Part shown: positions 7,668-15,995 of the stretch, one piece after another | Layout: each line of letters opens with the position of its first letter | How positions within the stretch are numbered: position 1 is the stretch's first letter | Assembly (NCBI GenBank): GCA_964552395.1 | Contig: CAZKGM010000010.1 | Coordinates: forward strand, 33,187 to 97,186 | From: JAJDNH01 sp964552395 | GTDB lineage: Bacteria > Acidobacteriota > Thermoanaerobaculia > Thermoanaerobaculales > Sulfomarinibacteraceae | Reading direction: 5' to 3' | DNA length: 64,000 nt | Notes under the pieces: generated by a model | What the model was told of the DNA's origin: nothing | What the model saw: only the letters and a program-made list of their open reading frames with translations | Database searches by the model: none | Position numbers and translations under genes: made by a program

Positions 7668-8975
7668 TCAAGCTCGGGCTCCACGCTTCGAGCGCGACTG
7701 TCCGGACCCTGATCGTCTTGAGCTCTCGCTCGCTGCCCGGTCTGCGCCTCGCCGCCGGTGCCTTCGAGGGGCATCCGGCTGCGTGCCCCGGTTCACCTGC
7801 CCGACTCGGCGGTCAGCTCTGTCGACCGTCTCCCGGCCCAAGCTAGGTTGCAGACGGAGCTCGAAGCCGTCGATCTTTCGGCGCTCGATCCGCCGCCCGA
7901 CCGTTTGCTCAATGGCCCTCATCTCGCCCTCCTCAGCCGGCGACACGAAGGTCAGGGCGTCGCCCGTGGCGCCGGCGCGGGCCGTCCGTCCCACGCGGTG
8001 GACGTAGTCGTCGGGCTGCCCCGGGACGTCGAAGTTGATCACGTGCGGCAAGGCTTCGACGTCGATGCCGCGGGAGGCCACGTCGGTTGCCACCAGAACC
8101 CGGATGCGGCCGGCCTTGAACGCCGCCAAGGCGGATTCGCGCTGCGGCTGGGAGCGGTTGCCGTGGATGCGGTCACAGGGAATGCCCTCTCGGTCAAGGT
8201 ACTTGGCCAGGCGGTTGGCACGGTGCTTGGTGCGGGTGAAGACGAGCGCAGTCTGCACCTCACGGTGCAGCATCTCGAGCAGCAGGCCCTTCTTGAGCTC
8301 CTCGGGAACTGACATGACCGCCTGGCGGATGCCGGTCGCTGGCGCCGTCCGACGCTCGATGTCGAGCCGGATGGGCTGGGTGAGCAGGTCACGGCTGAGA
8401 GCCACGATCGGGCGCGGCAAGGTGGCCGAAAAGAGCATGGTCTGCCGGCGTTCGGGAAGCTTGGCAAGGATCCGACGGATATCGGGCAGAAAGCCCATGT
8501 CGAGCATGCGGTCGGCCTCGTCCAGCACCAGCACCTCGAGCTGATCAATGCGGAACCACGGCTGCTGCATGTGGTCGAGCAGGCGGCCTGGGGTCGCCAC
8601 CACGACGTTGACTCCCGAACGTAGAGCCCTCACCTGTGCCGCCGGCTTGACGCCGCCGAACACTGTTGCCGAAGTGATCCGGCCATGCCGGCCCAACGCC
8701 ACGAAGTGCTCGTGCACCTGGGCGGCGAGCTCTCGCGTCGGGGTGAGAACGAGAGCGCGGGTTCCTGTTCTGCCTGCCGACCTCGTCAGGCGCTGCAGGA
8801 TCGGCAGGACAAAGGCTGCGGTCTTGCCGCTTCCGGTCATCGCGGACGCGAGAATGTCGCGACCGGCGAGGGCCGGCGGCAGGGCAGCGGTCTGAATGGG
8901 AGTGGGCTTTTCGAAGCCCATATCGGAGATCCCGCGCACCAGGGCGGGATCGAGTTGAAGGTCATTGAATCTCAA
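7668..8975 (-). CDS. rhlE: DEAD-box ATP-dependent RNA helicase, RhlE-like
   Basis: An RNA helicase that unwinds short duplexes. In order: Q-motif region (MGFEKPTPIQTAAL), Walker A TGSGKT, PTRELA, TPGR, DEAD in VLDEADRMLDMG, SAT, then the second RecA domain with FTRTKHRAN, ARGID-type segment SRGIDVEALP and HRVGRTARAG. The C-terminal 70 residues are rich in Arg and Ser and probably bind RNA. An open frame extends upstream to 9110, but that extension is Cys- and His-rich junk with no family match. TTG at 8975 begins LRFNDLQL, the usual RhlE N-terminus, with AAAGAG in front, so I prefer it (435 residues). It is next to the RRM gene, suggesting a shared RNA-remodelling role. Confidence 0.9.
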   Translation of the reverse strand: MRFNDLQLDPALVRGISDMGFEKPTPIQTAALPPALAGRDILASAMTGSGKTAAFVLPILQRLTRSAGRTGTRALVLTPTRELAAQVHEHFVALGRHGRITSATVFGGVKPAAQVRALRSGVNVVVATPGRLLDHMQQPWFRIDQLEVLVLDEADRMLDMGFLPDIRRILAKLPERRQTMLFSATLPRPIVALSRDLLTQPIRLDIERRTAPATGIRQAVMSVPEELKKGLLLEMLHREVQTALVFTRTKHRANRLAKYLDREGIPCDRIHGNRSQPQRESALAAFKAGRIRVLVATDVASRGIDVEALPHVINFDVPGQPDDYVHRVGRTARAGATGDALTFVSPAEEGEMRAIEQTVGRRIERRKIDGFELRLQPSLGRETVDRADRRVGQVNRGTQPDAPRRHRRRGADRAASESSRRSGSGQSRSKRGARA

Positions 8976-9158
8976 GGGGCAATGGCTCTTTCTGCACGCG
9001 CACGACTGACTATCGCAGGTGCGCTGCGTGTCATTTCCGGCTGGGTTGTGAACGGGAGAATCGCCGGGGGGACTGCCGTTCGGGTCATCGAAGGACCCTG
9101 CAAGTTTCAAACCGGCCGCTGCAGTGACACCGTTTGTCCACTCGCAGCCGATCAGACA

Positions 9159-9974
9159 TCATCCCACAACAACCGGCAAATAGCAAGTAATTCCCACAAG
9201 GGAGTTTGGAAGCATCGTGCATGTCCTGTCAGGACATGATGGAAGGCGGAGCTGGTTCTCAAGGTCGAGACCGACGACGATGCCCCGCCGATCGAGGTAG
9301 GTCAGGGCGAGGTTCGGCGCACCCGAGCCGAGCACGGCGACCGGCCCATCGCACTCTGTCCCGCACCGATCCAGTGATGTGGCGGCCTCCTCGAGCCACA
9401 CGACCTGGCCGCGCCACCAGGGGGTGATACGCTCTTGGACCCAATCCCTGGCCGGACCCCCCTCGACCGCTCCCACGGCCACGATCGCCGCCAGCATTAC
9501 ACCGGTGGCAACGTGGCTCCGGAGGGATCCCCTCAGCCTGTGGAGCTGCAGGGCGAGCTGGACGCTGAGGAGTCCCGCCAGCGGATCAAAGAGGTCGATG
9601 GCCTAGTCGTCGTGCCAGACGAAACCGAAGAGGGCGAGTGGCCCCAGGGCGGAGAGCAGGAGCGTGAGGATCCGGTAGATGTCGACGAGGTGGGACCGCC
9701 CGAACATCCGGGCCCCGACCGCGGCCAGGTAGGGCGTGAGCGGGAGCTCGGCGTTGACCCGCCTCTCCACCGGCAACAGGCTCGGCACCCGGGGGTCGAG
9801 GATGTTCCAGCTGTCGTCCTCCAGGTACTGCTGGGCGATCGCGAGACAGTCCCCCTGCTTCCACGAGTGAAAGCCAAATGGCATGTCGTGAGCCATCGGC
9901 ACAAAGATCGGCCCCCAAAGGGCGGCCATCACCAACACCGCCACCAGCCAAGGGAGCCAACCGAGCTTCCGCAC
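9159..9974 (-). pseudogene. decayed ArnT/PMT-type membrane glycosyltransferase
   Basis: From a GTG near 9974 the minus strand encodes a membrane segment followed by SWKQGDCLAIAQQYLED and NAELPLTPYLAAVGARMFG, features of lipid-linked-sugar glycosyltransferases (GT39/GT83 type). An in-frame TAG at 9605-9603 interrupts it. The same frame then continues through DLFDPLAGLLS, a membrane segment, and a soluble tail (GAPNLALTYLDRRG) that looks like the family C-terminus. The total is about 270 residues where some 450-550 are expected, so several central helices are missing too. A stop codon plus an internal deletion makes this a pseudogene. It lies head-to-head with the sulfotransferase at the edge of the glycan locus. 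Confidence 0.65.
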
Positions 9975-10081
9975 TACAGCGCCTACGATACTGGGAGCAC
10001 ACCAGGAAGGGAAGCGGCGCGGCGGAGCCCGAGCTCCCCCTGGTAGGATGAGCCCGAGACAAGGGGCAGCAAGGAGACCCG

Positions 10082-10741
10082 ATGAGCTGTCGAGTCCGAA
10101 AGGTCCCGCCGCCAACTCCTCGCGGGACACGAGCGGCGGCGCAACCGGTCGTCATCGTCAGCGGCCTGCCACGATCCGGCACCTCGATGGCCATGAAGAT
10201 GCTCCACGCCGGGGGCATGGAGGTTCTGACCGACGGCGTCCGACGCGCCGACGAGGACAACCCCGAAGGGTACTTCGAGCTGGAGCGCACCAAGGAGCTG
10301 GCCGAGGCCGGCGACCTCCGCTGGCTCCACGGCGCCCGCGGCAAGGCCGTGAAGGTCATCTCCTACCTCCTTCCGTACCTTCCGGACGACCTCGACTACC
10401 GGGTCGTATTCATGACCCGTGACCTCGAGGAAATCCTGGCCTCCCAGGCGCGCATGCTCGAGCGGCGCGGGGAGCCTCCCGGGGCTTCCCCCCTGGAGAT
10501 GAGGCGGGGGTACGTGGATCACCTCGTCAAGATCCGGACCATCCTGAGTCTCCGTGCCTGCTTCGCTATCCTCGAGATCGACTACCGCCAGGCCATCCAT
10601 GAACCTGAGCGGGTCGCCGAGCGTCTGCGGGAGTTCGTCGACCTCCCTCTCGACACCGACCGCATGGCCCGCGCCGTCAACCCGAGCTTGTACCGGAACC
10701 GTGGAGACGCCGAGAGCAGCGCGGGATCGTCGGATCAATAG
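10082..10741 (+). CDS. sulfotransferase-family protein
   Basis: A 219-residue cytoplasmic protein. The N-terminal GLPRSGTSMAMKML is the PAPS 5-prime-phosphosulfate loop of sulfotransferases, and VVFMTRDLEEILASQ followed by a Ser/Arg-containing segment corresponds to the 3-prime-phosphate region. It is shorter than many family members (250-300), but both nucleotide-binding elements are visible. The ATG at 10082 has AAGGAG five bases upstream. It opens the glycan locus, so the acceptor is likely a saccharide or lipid-linked glycan; that is inference, since the family also sulfates peptides and lipids. Confidence 0.8.
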   Translation: MSCRVRKVPPPTPRGTRAAAQPVVIVSGLPRSGTSMAMKMLHAGGMEVLTDGVRRADEDNPEGYFELERTKELAEAGDLRWLHGARGKAVKVISYLLPYLPDDLDYRVVFMTRDLEEILASQARMLERRGEPPGASPLEMRRGYVDHLVKIRTILSLRACFAILEIDYRQAIHEPERVAERLREFVDLPLDTDRMARAVNPSLYRNRGDAESSAGSSDQ

Positions 10742-10918
10742 CCGTCGCGGCCCTTCCTCCGCCACAATAGCCACCGCTCGATAGCCTCCCCTCCTGCGCC
10801 ATCTGCCGGCGCGACTCGGAACCGCAATCCCTACACTCCACCATACCGACCGAGCGGGTCCCGACAGAGGTCGAGAATCGGCACGCGATTCGGCCGCAAT
10901 GGATCGCCCTCAGCCCGC

Positions 10919-10927
10919 TGCTATAAT
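10919..10927 (+). promoter_or_regulatory. extended -10 promoter upstream of the membrane glycosyltransferase
   Basis: A perfect TATAAT (10922-10927) preceded by TGn (TGC at 10919-10921) forms an extended -10 element; no good -35 is seen. The start point would be near 10934, which rules out the upstream in-frame ATG at 10899 and supports ATG 10944. Confidence 0.55.
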
Positions 10928-10943
10928 CCGTGACGCTCATGTC

Positions 10944-13052
10944 ATGATACCCGAGCTCGGAGCAATCTTCGTGAAGGACGCTGGCCGGCGACCAAGAGGG
11001 CACAGTTTCATTCTCCTCGTCATCATCGTGGCGGCCACTGCGGTTGTCTCGGTGATCGGGTCCCTGCAGATCCGGAATACGGCTCTGTCGTTCGACGGGG
11101 GGATGAACGCCCAGGTCGCGCTGAGTCTTGTCGAGGACGGGCGGTACGCAGCTCGCTACCGAGGCCTCCATGACTTCGACCATCGTGTTCAGACCGGGCC
11201 GACCCTGATTCTCCCAGTGGCCGTCGTCTACAAGGTTCTCGGTGCCGGCGAAACCGTTCTCCAGCTCCCGAGCCTGGCCTATCTCATGCTCCTCTTCGTG
11301 TTCGCCACTTTCTACGCGGGACGCCACGCGGGACCAACCGCGGCCGTTCTGACGGCGATCCTGATCCTGCAAACGCCCCGGCTCTTCGACTTCGGTCTCC
11401 GCCTGTACGGGGAGGTGCCGGCGCTTGTCTTCTTCTTGGCCGCTCTTCTCCTGCTGGACTGCATGACCTCCCGACCCGGAAGATCCATCGCGATGGCAGC
11501 CGGCGCCGCTTTCGGGCTGTCGGTCCTCACCAAGATCATGATGTTGATCTCGGTCGCCGGGCTGGGAATGGCCTTCGTGGTCGACCGCTGGCTTCTCCGA
11601 CGGACATCAGTTCGGAGCTGGGGCTCGATACTGGCGGGCTTCGTCCTCGTTCACCTTCCGTTCGAGGCGTACAAGCTGGCAACCCTCGGCCCGCGGGTCT
11701 ACTGGGAGTGGTGGTCGACGATGGCGCGGCGGACGTTCGCCCAGGGAACCTCGTACGGGATGCCGATTACCCTGCACGGGGCCCACAAGCTGGAAGGTCA
11801 TCTCGAGATTCTGGTCCGCAAGTCGCGTCTTCCCGAGCTCTCTCTTGTCGTGTTCTTGGTGACCTCGACATTGCTGGTCGCCGCTCTTCTGGCGCGTCGG
11901 TGGAAGGAGTCGCGCAGCGAGAAGGCGGTCCCCTTCTCGATCTTGGTGTTGGCGTCGGCCGCGGCCCTCAACCTTCTCTGGTGGCTCACCCTTTCACCGA
12001 CAAGCCATACGTGGCTTCGCCGTGCCTTCCCCGGCCTGATCCTCCAGGAGATCGTGGCGGCCGCGGCTCTCACCTGGGGTATCGCGGTCCTTCTACGGCG
12101 TCCAAGCGCCACGGAGCGATCTCCGACCCACCTCCCCCGCTCACTGTGGCCGGTCGCGGTTCTGACGGCTGTCCTCGTGCTTGGAGCGGGAAGCCTTCTG
12201 TGGCACGGCCTCCCTCAGTTGCGACTTCGCCGACACCCGACCGCCGAGCGCGTGGGCACCGACGCCATGGCAGATACGATCCGCCATCTCAACCGCGATG
12301 TCGTTCTCTACGCCCGCGGTTGGTACCAGGCGCCGGTACTGGCCGCGCTCACGGGGAGGGTGTTGAAGGACTTCAACCAGTTCCCCCTGTCGTCGTACGG
12401 CAGGCCCCTCTCCTACACCTTCTTCGTCGTCGACGCGGCCCTTTATCGGAACGAGCCCGAGCAGGTGGAAGAGGTCCTCGAGCGCAGCCGCAGCTCGCTG
12501 GTTCGCAGGGTCGGGGAGTTCTTCTTGTACCGCCTCGACGAGGTACTACCCTACCGACCGATCCCGGCCCCCCGGGATGCCAGAGAGCTCCTCAGCGTAT
12601 TCAAACCGGAGCTCGACGAGTACCGGTTCGCTTCCGGAATCGGGGACAACCCGGAGTGGAAGGCGGTCTCGCGTGCGGTCTGCGGCGTCCTCCTGAAGCC
12701 GGAGAATCTCCGATGCCTGCACGTCTGCGTGTGGGTCCCACCGGACATGGGACCGCGGCCCCACTTCGAGGTCCGCGTGGACGGAACGCCGGTTGCCGCT
12801 GTGAGCCTCCGGGGTGTGGAACGCTGGGACGAGGTGATCGACTTGCCGGACGGCGTCCCCGAGCGGAGGGAGTCGGCCCTGGTCGAGCTCTGGATGAGAC
12901 GCGACGGTGAACAGCGGCGGTTCGTCTTGCGGCCGTCCACTGGGAAGTTCGTCGTCGAGGAGGTGGGGTTCGTGGCTTGCGAGGCTCGACGGGCATCCGA
13001 GGTCTCGCGCGGGAAAATCGGTCTTCCGGTCGCGATCGTAGGGGCCCCTTGA
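10944..13052 (+). CDS. polytopic membrane glycosyltransferase (PMT_2/GT39-like) with soluble C-terminal domain
   Basis: A 702-residue integral membrane protein. After a first helix (FILLVIIVAATAVVS), the loop SFDGGMNAQVALSLVEDGRY carries acidic residues where this superfamily has its catalytic Asp. About 10-12 helices follow to residue 430. The remaining 270 residues are mostly hydrophilic and end in a beta-rich region. Members transfer a sugar from a polyprenyl-phosphate donor to a lipid or polymer on the outer face of the membrane. The start is set by the extended -10 promoter just upstream. The stop overlaps the TTG start of the next glycosyltransferase (TTGA at 13049-13052), so it heads the operon. 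The exact substrate cannot be told. Confidence 0.75.
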   Translation: MIPELGAIFVKDAGRRPRGHSFILLVIIVAATAVVSVIGSLQIRNTALSFDGGMNAQVALSLVEDGRYAARYRGLHDFDHRVQTGPTLILPVAVVYKVLGAGETVLQLPSLAYLMLLFVFATFYAGRHAGPTAAVLTAILILQTPRLFDFGLRLYGEVPALVFFLAALLLLDCMTSRPGRSIAMAAGAAFGLSVLTKIMMLISVAGLGMAFVVDRWLLRRTSVRSWGSILAGFVLVHLPFEAYKLATLGPRVYWEWWSTMARRTFAQGTSYGMPITLHGAHKLEGHLEILVRKSRLPELSLVVFLVTSTLLVAALLARRWKESRSEKAVPFSILVLASAAALNLLWWLTLSPTSHTWLRRAFPGLILQEIVAAAALTWGIAVLLRRPSATERSPTHLPRSLWPVAVLTAVLVLGAGSLLWHGLPQLRLRRHPTAERVGTDAMADTIRHLNRDVVLYARGWYQAPVLAALTGRVLKDFNQFPLSSYGRPLSYTFFVVDAALYRNEPEQVEEVLERSRSSLVRRVGEFFLYRLDEVLPYRPIPAPRDARELLSVFKPELDEYRFASGIGDNPEWKAVSRAVCGVLLKPENLRCLHVCVWVPPDMGPRPHFEVRVDGTPVAAVSLRGVERWDEVIDLPDGVPERRESALVELWMRRDGEQRRFVLRPSTGKFVVEEVGFVACEARRASEVSRGKIGLPVAIVGAP

Positions 13053-14287
13053 GAGTCCTCAGCGTCGCCACCACCCACCCCCGCTTTCCCGGTGATGGCG
13101 AGCCCGCGTACGTACTCGAGGTCAACCGCGGCCTGGCTGCTCTCGGTCACCAAGTTACAGCCCTTCTGCCTCACGCACCCGGCGCGCGCCTCGCTGAGAC
13201 AATGGACGGCATTGAGATCCGCCGTTTCAGGTACTTCCTTCCGCCCTCGCTGCAGAAGCTCTGCTACAACGGCGGCATCCTCCCGAATCTGCATCGCAGC
13301 TGGACGGCACGGGTCAACCTGCCGTTCTTCCTTGCGACACAGGCAGCCGCGGTGGCACGGGAGGTCCGTCGCTCCTCGCCGGACCTCGTGCACTGCCACT
13401 GGCTCATCAGCAGCGGGCTCATGGGAGCCCTCGCGGCGGGCGTCCGAAACCGTCCGCTCGTCGTCAGCGCGCACGGCAGCGACGTCTACCTCCAGAACCT
13501 GCTCTTTCAGACCGCCAACCGGTTCGTCCTCGAGCGCTCACAGGTCTGCACGGTCAACAGCCGGGGCACCCGCGCCCGCGTCCACAGCATCGATCCCGGC
13601 GCTCGAACCGAGATCGTGCCCATGGGTGTTCACCCTTCCCGCTACGGTCCACACCTGGCCTCTCCCGAGGCGCGGCGCAACATGGGAGCAGGCCGACCGC
13701 AGATCCTCTTCATCGGGCGGTTCTCCCGCCACAAGGGGATCGGCCACCTGGTCAGGGCCATGCCGGAGATCGTGCGCGCTCACCCGTCCGCTCGACTCGC
13801 CCTGATCGGGTTCGGTCCCGAGGAAGTGACCATCCGTCGCACCGTGGCCAGTGCAGGGGTCGAGGATCGGGTCCGCCTGGTAGGCCGAATCCCCCACTCC
13901 GAGGTGCCCGCGTACCTCGCCTCTGCCGACCTCGCCGTTCTGCCGTCCGAGACGGTTGAGGGGCTGGGCGTGGTACTGTTGGAGGCCCTGGCCAGTGGCA
14001 CGCCGGTCGTTGGATCGCGGGTCGGTGGAATCCCCGACGTCATCCGCGACGGCGTCACGGGTCTGCTGTGCAGGCCCGGGGACCAGGAGGACCTGGCAGC
14101 GAAGTGCATCGACCTGCTCGAGGACGAGGAGCTGCGCCGACGCACGACCGAGGCCGGACGACAACTGGTGACCGAGGTCTTCAGCTGGGAACGGATCGCC
14201 CTCAGGTTCGACGAGATCTTCCGCCAACTTCTGGAGACTGGGGCCTCCCCGGACCCTCCTCACGATCCTCCGGGACGCGCGCCATGA
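13049..14287 (+). CDS. GT4-family glycosyltransferase
   Basis: A 412-residue GT-B fold enzyme. The N-terminal acceptor domain starts LRVLSVATTHPRFPGDGEP with VHCHWL and SAHGSDVY. The C-terminal donor domain contains LFIGRFSRHKGIGHLV and the E-x7-E motif in EGLGVVLLEALASGTPVVG. It retains the sugar configuration of a nucleotide-sugar donor. The open frame extends upstream to 12977, but the preceding sequence overlaps the upstream gene. TTG at 13049, overlapping that gene's TGA, gives the normal family N-terminus. It overlaps the following GT4 gene by four bases (ATGA at 14284). Confidence 0.88.
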   Translation: MRVLSVATTHPRFPGDGEPAYVLEVNRGLAALGHQVTALLPHAPGARLAETMDGIEIRRFRYFLPPSLQKLCYNGGILPNLHRSWTARVNLPFFLATQAAAVAREVRRSSPDLVHCHWLISSGLMGALAAGVRNRPLVVSAHGSDVYLQNLLFQTANRFVLERSQVCTVNSRGTRARVHSIDPGARTEIVPMGVHPSRYGPHLASPEARRNMGAGRPQILFIGRFSRHKGIGHLVRAMPEIVRAHPSARLALIGFGPEEVTIRRTVASAGVEDRVRLVGRIPHSEVPAYLASADLAVLPSETVEGLGVVLLEALASGTPVVGSRVGGIPDVIRDGVTGLLCRPGDQEDLAAKCIDLLEDEELRRRTTEAGRQLVTEVFSWERIALRFDEIFRQLLETGASPDPPHDPPGRAP

Positions 14288-15468
14288 AGGTCCTTCACCT
14301 CACCGACGACCTGCAGGGGATGAGCGGGGTCAGAAGCTACCTCATCCAGCTGCGCGAGCACCTGCGGCCCCGCGGCATCGAGTGCGAGCTTTCCACCCAG
14401 GAGCCCGGCGGCCGCCTCGCCGGCGTTCTCTCCAGGTGGTTTAGTCTCCGCCACCGGAGGACGCTGGCCGACCGCATCCACACAGATCGGCCGGACATCG
14501 TGCACGCCCACAACCTCTGGATGCGGCTCTCCCCGGCGCCCCTTCTCACAGCCCGCCGCGCCGGCATCCCGGTCGTCATGACGGTTCACGACTACCACCT
14601 GGTCTGTCCGCGCAAGTGGATGATCACCGCGGCCGATCTCCCGTGCGAGACCGGCTTCGGTCCGCGCTGCCTGGTCTCGAACTGCCGCGGCAGGCCCGAG
14701 GGTTGGGCCTCCCTCCCGTACAACGACCTCCGATGGCTCAAGATAGGAGGGCACCGCCGGATGTTGAGCGCATGGGTCGACCTCTTCATCTCACCTTCCG
14801 AGCACCTCGCGTCCTGGCTCGCCAGCAACATGGACGTCAACGACCTGGTCACCGTACCCAACTTCACAGCCGCACCCGAGCAACCGCCTGGGCCACCGCT
14901 AGGGGCGCCGCCGTCGATCCTGTTCGCCGGACGTCTGAGCCGGGAGAAGGGCGTCCACGTACTCCTGGAGGCCATGCCGACAGTCCTTCGGGAGCACTCC
15001 GACGCGCTGCTGACTGTGGCCGGCGACGGACCGCGCCGACGGGACCTCGAGCAGATGGCACGGAGCTTGGGGCTCGAGGACCGGGTGCGGTTTCTCGGCC
15101 GGTGTTCCGGCGACCGGCTTCAAGACCTGTACGGGGAGACGAACCTCGTCGTCCTGCCATCTTTGTGGATGGAGAACTGCCCCGTCGCCGTGCTGGAGGC
15201 GATGGCCCACGGCCGGCCGGTAGTGGCTACCCGGATCGGCGGACTCCCCGAGCTCGTGCAGGACAGAGTCAGCGGGGCCCTCTTCGAACGGGGAAACGCC
15301 GCGGACCTCGCGGCCAAGATCCTGGCGCTTTTCTCAGACCCCAACCTCGTGCAGGCCGCCGGCGAGCAGGCACTTCTCTTGCACCGGACTCGGTTTACGC
15401 CCGAGATTCACATCCGGCGCCTGGAAGAGATCTATGAGTCGCTGCTCACAAAGAGGAAGTCGCGGTGA
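14284..15468 (+). CDS. GT4-family glycosyltransferase
   Basis: A 394-residue retaining GT-B enzyme, distinct from its upstream neighbour. It begins MKVLHLTDDLQGMSGVRSYL; VHAHNLW, TVHDYHLVCPR and a Cys-containing loop (CETGFGPRCLVSNC) follow, the latter typical of a GT4 subgroup with four conserved cysteines. The donor domain has LFAGRLSREKGVHVLLEA and the E-x7-E motif ENCPVAVLEAMAHG. ATG at 14284 overlaps the previous stop. Immediately after its TGA a decayed methyltransferase begins in an overlapping GTGA, showing that the operon once continued without a gap. Confidence 0.9.
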   Translation: MKVLHLTDDLQGMSGVRSYLIQLREHLRPRGIECELSTQEPGGRLAGVLSRWFSLRHRRTLADRIHTDRPDIVHAHNLWMRLSPAPLLTARRAGIPVVMTVHDYHLVCPRKWMITAADLPCETGFGPRCLVSNCRGRPEGWASLPYNDLRWLKIGGHRRMLSAWVDLFISPSEHLASWLASNMDVNDLVTVPNFTAAPEQPPGPPLGAPPSILFAGRLSREKGVHVLLEAMPTVLREHSDALLTVAGDGPRRRDLEQMARSLGLEDRVRFLGRCSGDRLQDLYGETNLVVLPSLWMENCPVAVLEAMAHGRPVVATRIGGLPELVQDRVSGALFERGNAADLAAKILALFSDPNLVQAAGEQALLLHRTRFTPEIHIRRLEEIYESLLTKRKSR

Positions 15469-15995
15469 ACCTCTGTCGCCTGGCGAACTCCGTGTTCTGT
15501 GCGCCACCCATCTCGTGGCTCCTACCGGCGCCGATGATTTGGGACCGGCAGGACCCGTTGCGGTTTCTTCGCAATCGCCTCCGCGGAGGAATCCAGTTCC
15601 TGGAGGGGCTCGTCACCTTCCCGCCCTACCTCGGACCGTGGGGCGCCCACCTCTAGAAGCACGTACGGATACCCTGGGCCCACCTCATCTGCCCCGAGAG
15701 ACAACTCCCAGATCTGTGGCGAGAGATCCATCAACGGGAGGTCTCCCGGGGTCGGTTCCGGACAAGCGCAGCTCGGGCGCGTTGTATTATGGAAGCCGAG
15801 ACAATCCCCGAGCTGTGGAGTCTGAACAGAATGACGATACGCCGATTCCTGGAAATGTTGCCCGCCGCGTCCCTCAAACCGGTCTCCGTGCGCCTGCACA
15901 CGCCGGGAGGCCTCGCTGCGCCCCTGGTCCGGCTCCCATCGATCCCCGAGCACGTGGTAACCCGGTTGAGCGTCCTCTTCGAGCGGTCATGCTGA
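15465..15995 (+). pseudogene. decayed class I SAM-dependent methyltransferase
   Basis: The same reading frame runs from GTG at 15465 to a TGA at 15995, broken by TAG at 15654-15656. Before the stop it reads FPPYLGPWGAHL, after it KHVRIPWAHLICPE, then LNRMTIRRFLEMLPAA and a hydrophobic tail. This is the C-terminal half of a class I methyltransferase in which GAHL-x-x-x-IRIPW is continuous. The TAG replaces what should be an aromatic codon. The N-terminal SAM-binding glycine-rich motif is missing. It starts in a GTGA overlap with the upstream GT4 stop, so it was once an operon member, and it explains the 520-base gap. The family assignment is from pattern memory. Confidence 0.6.
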
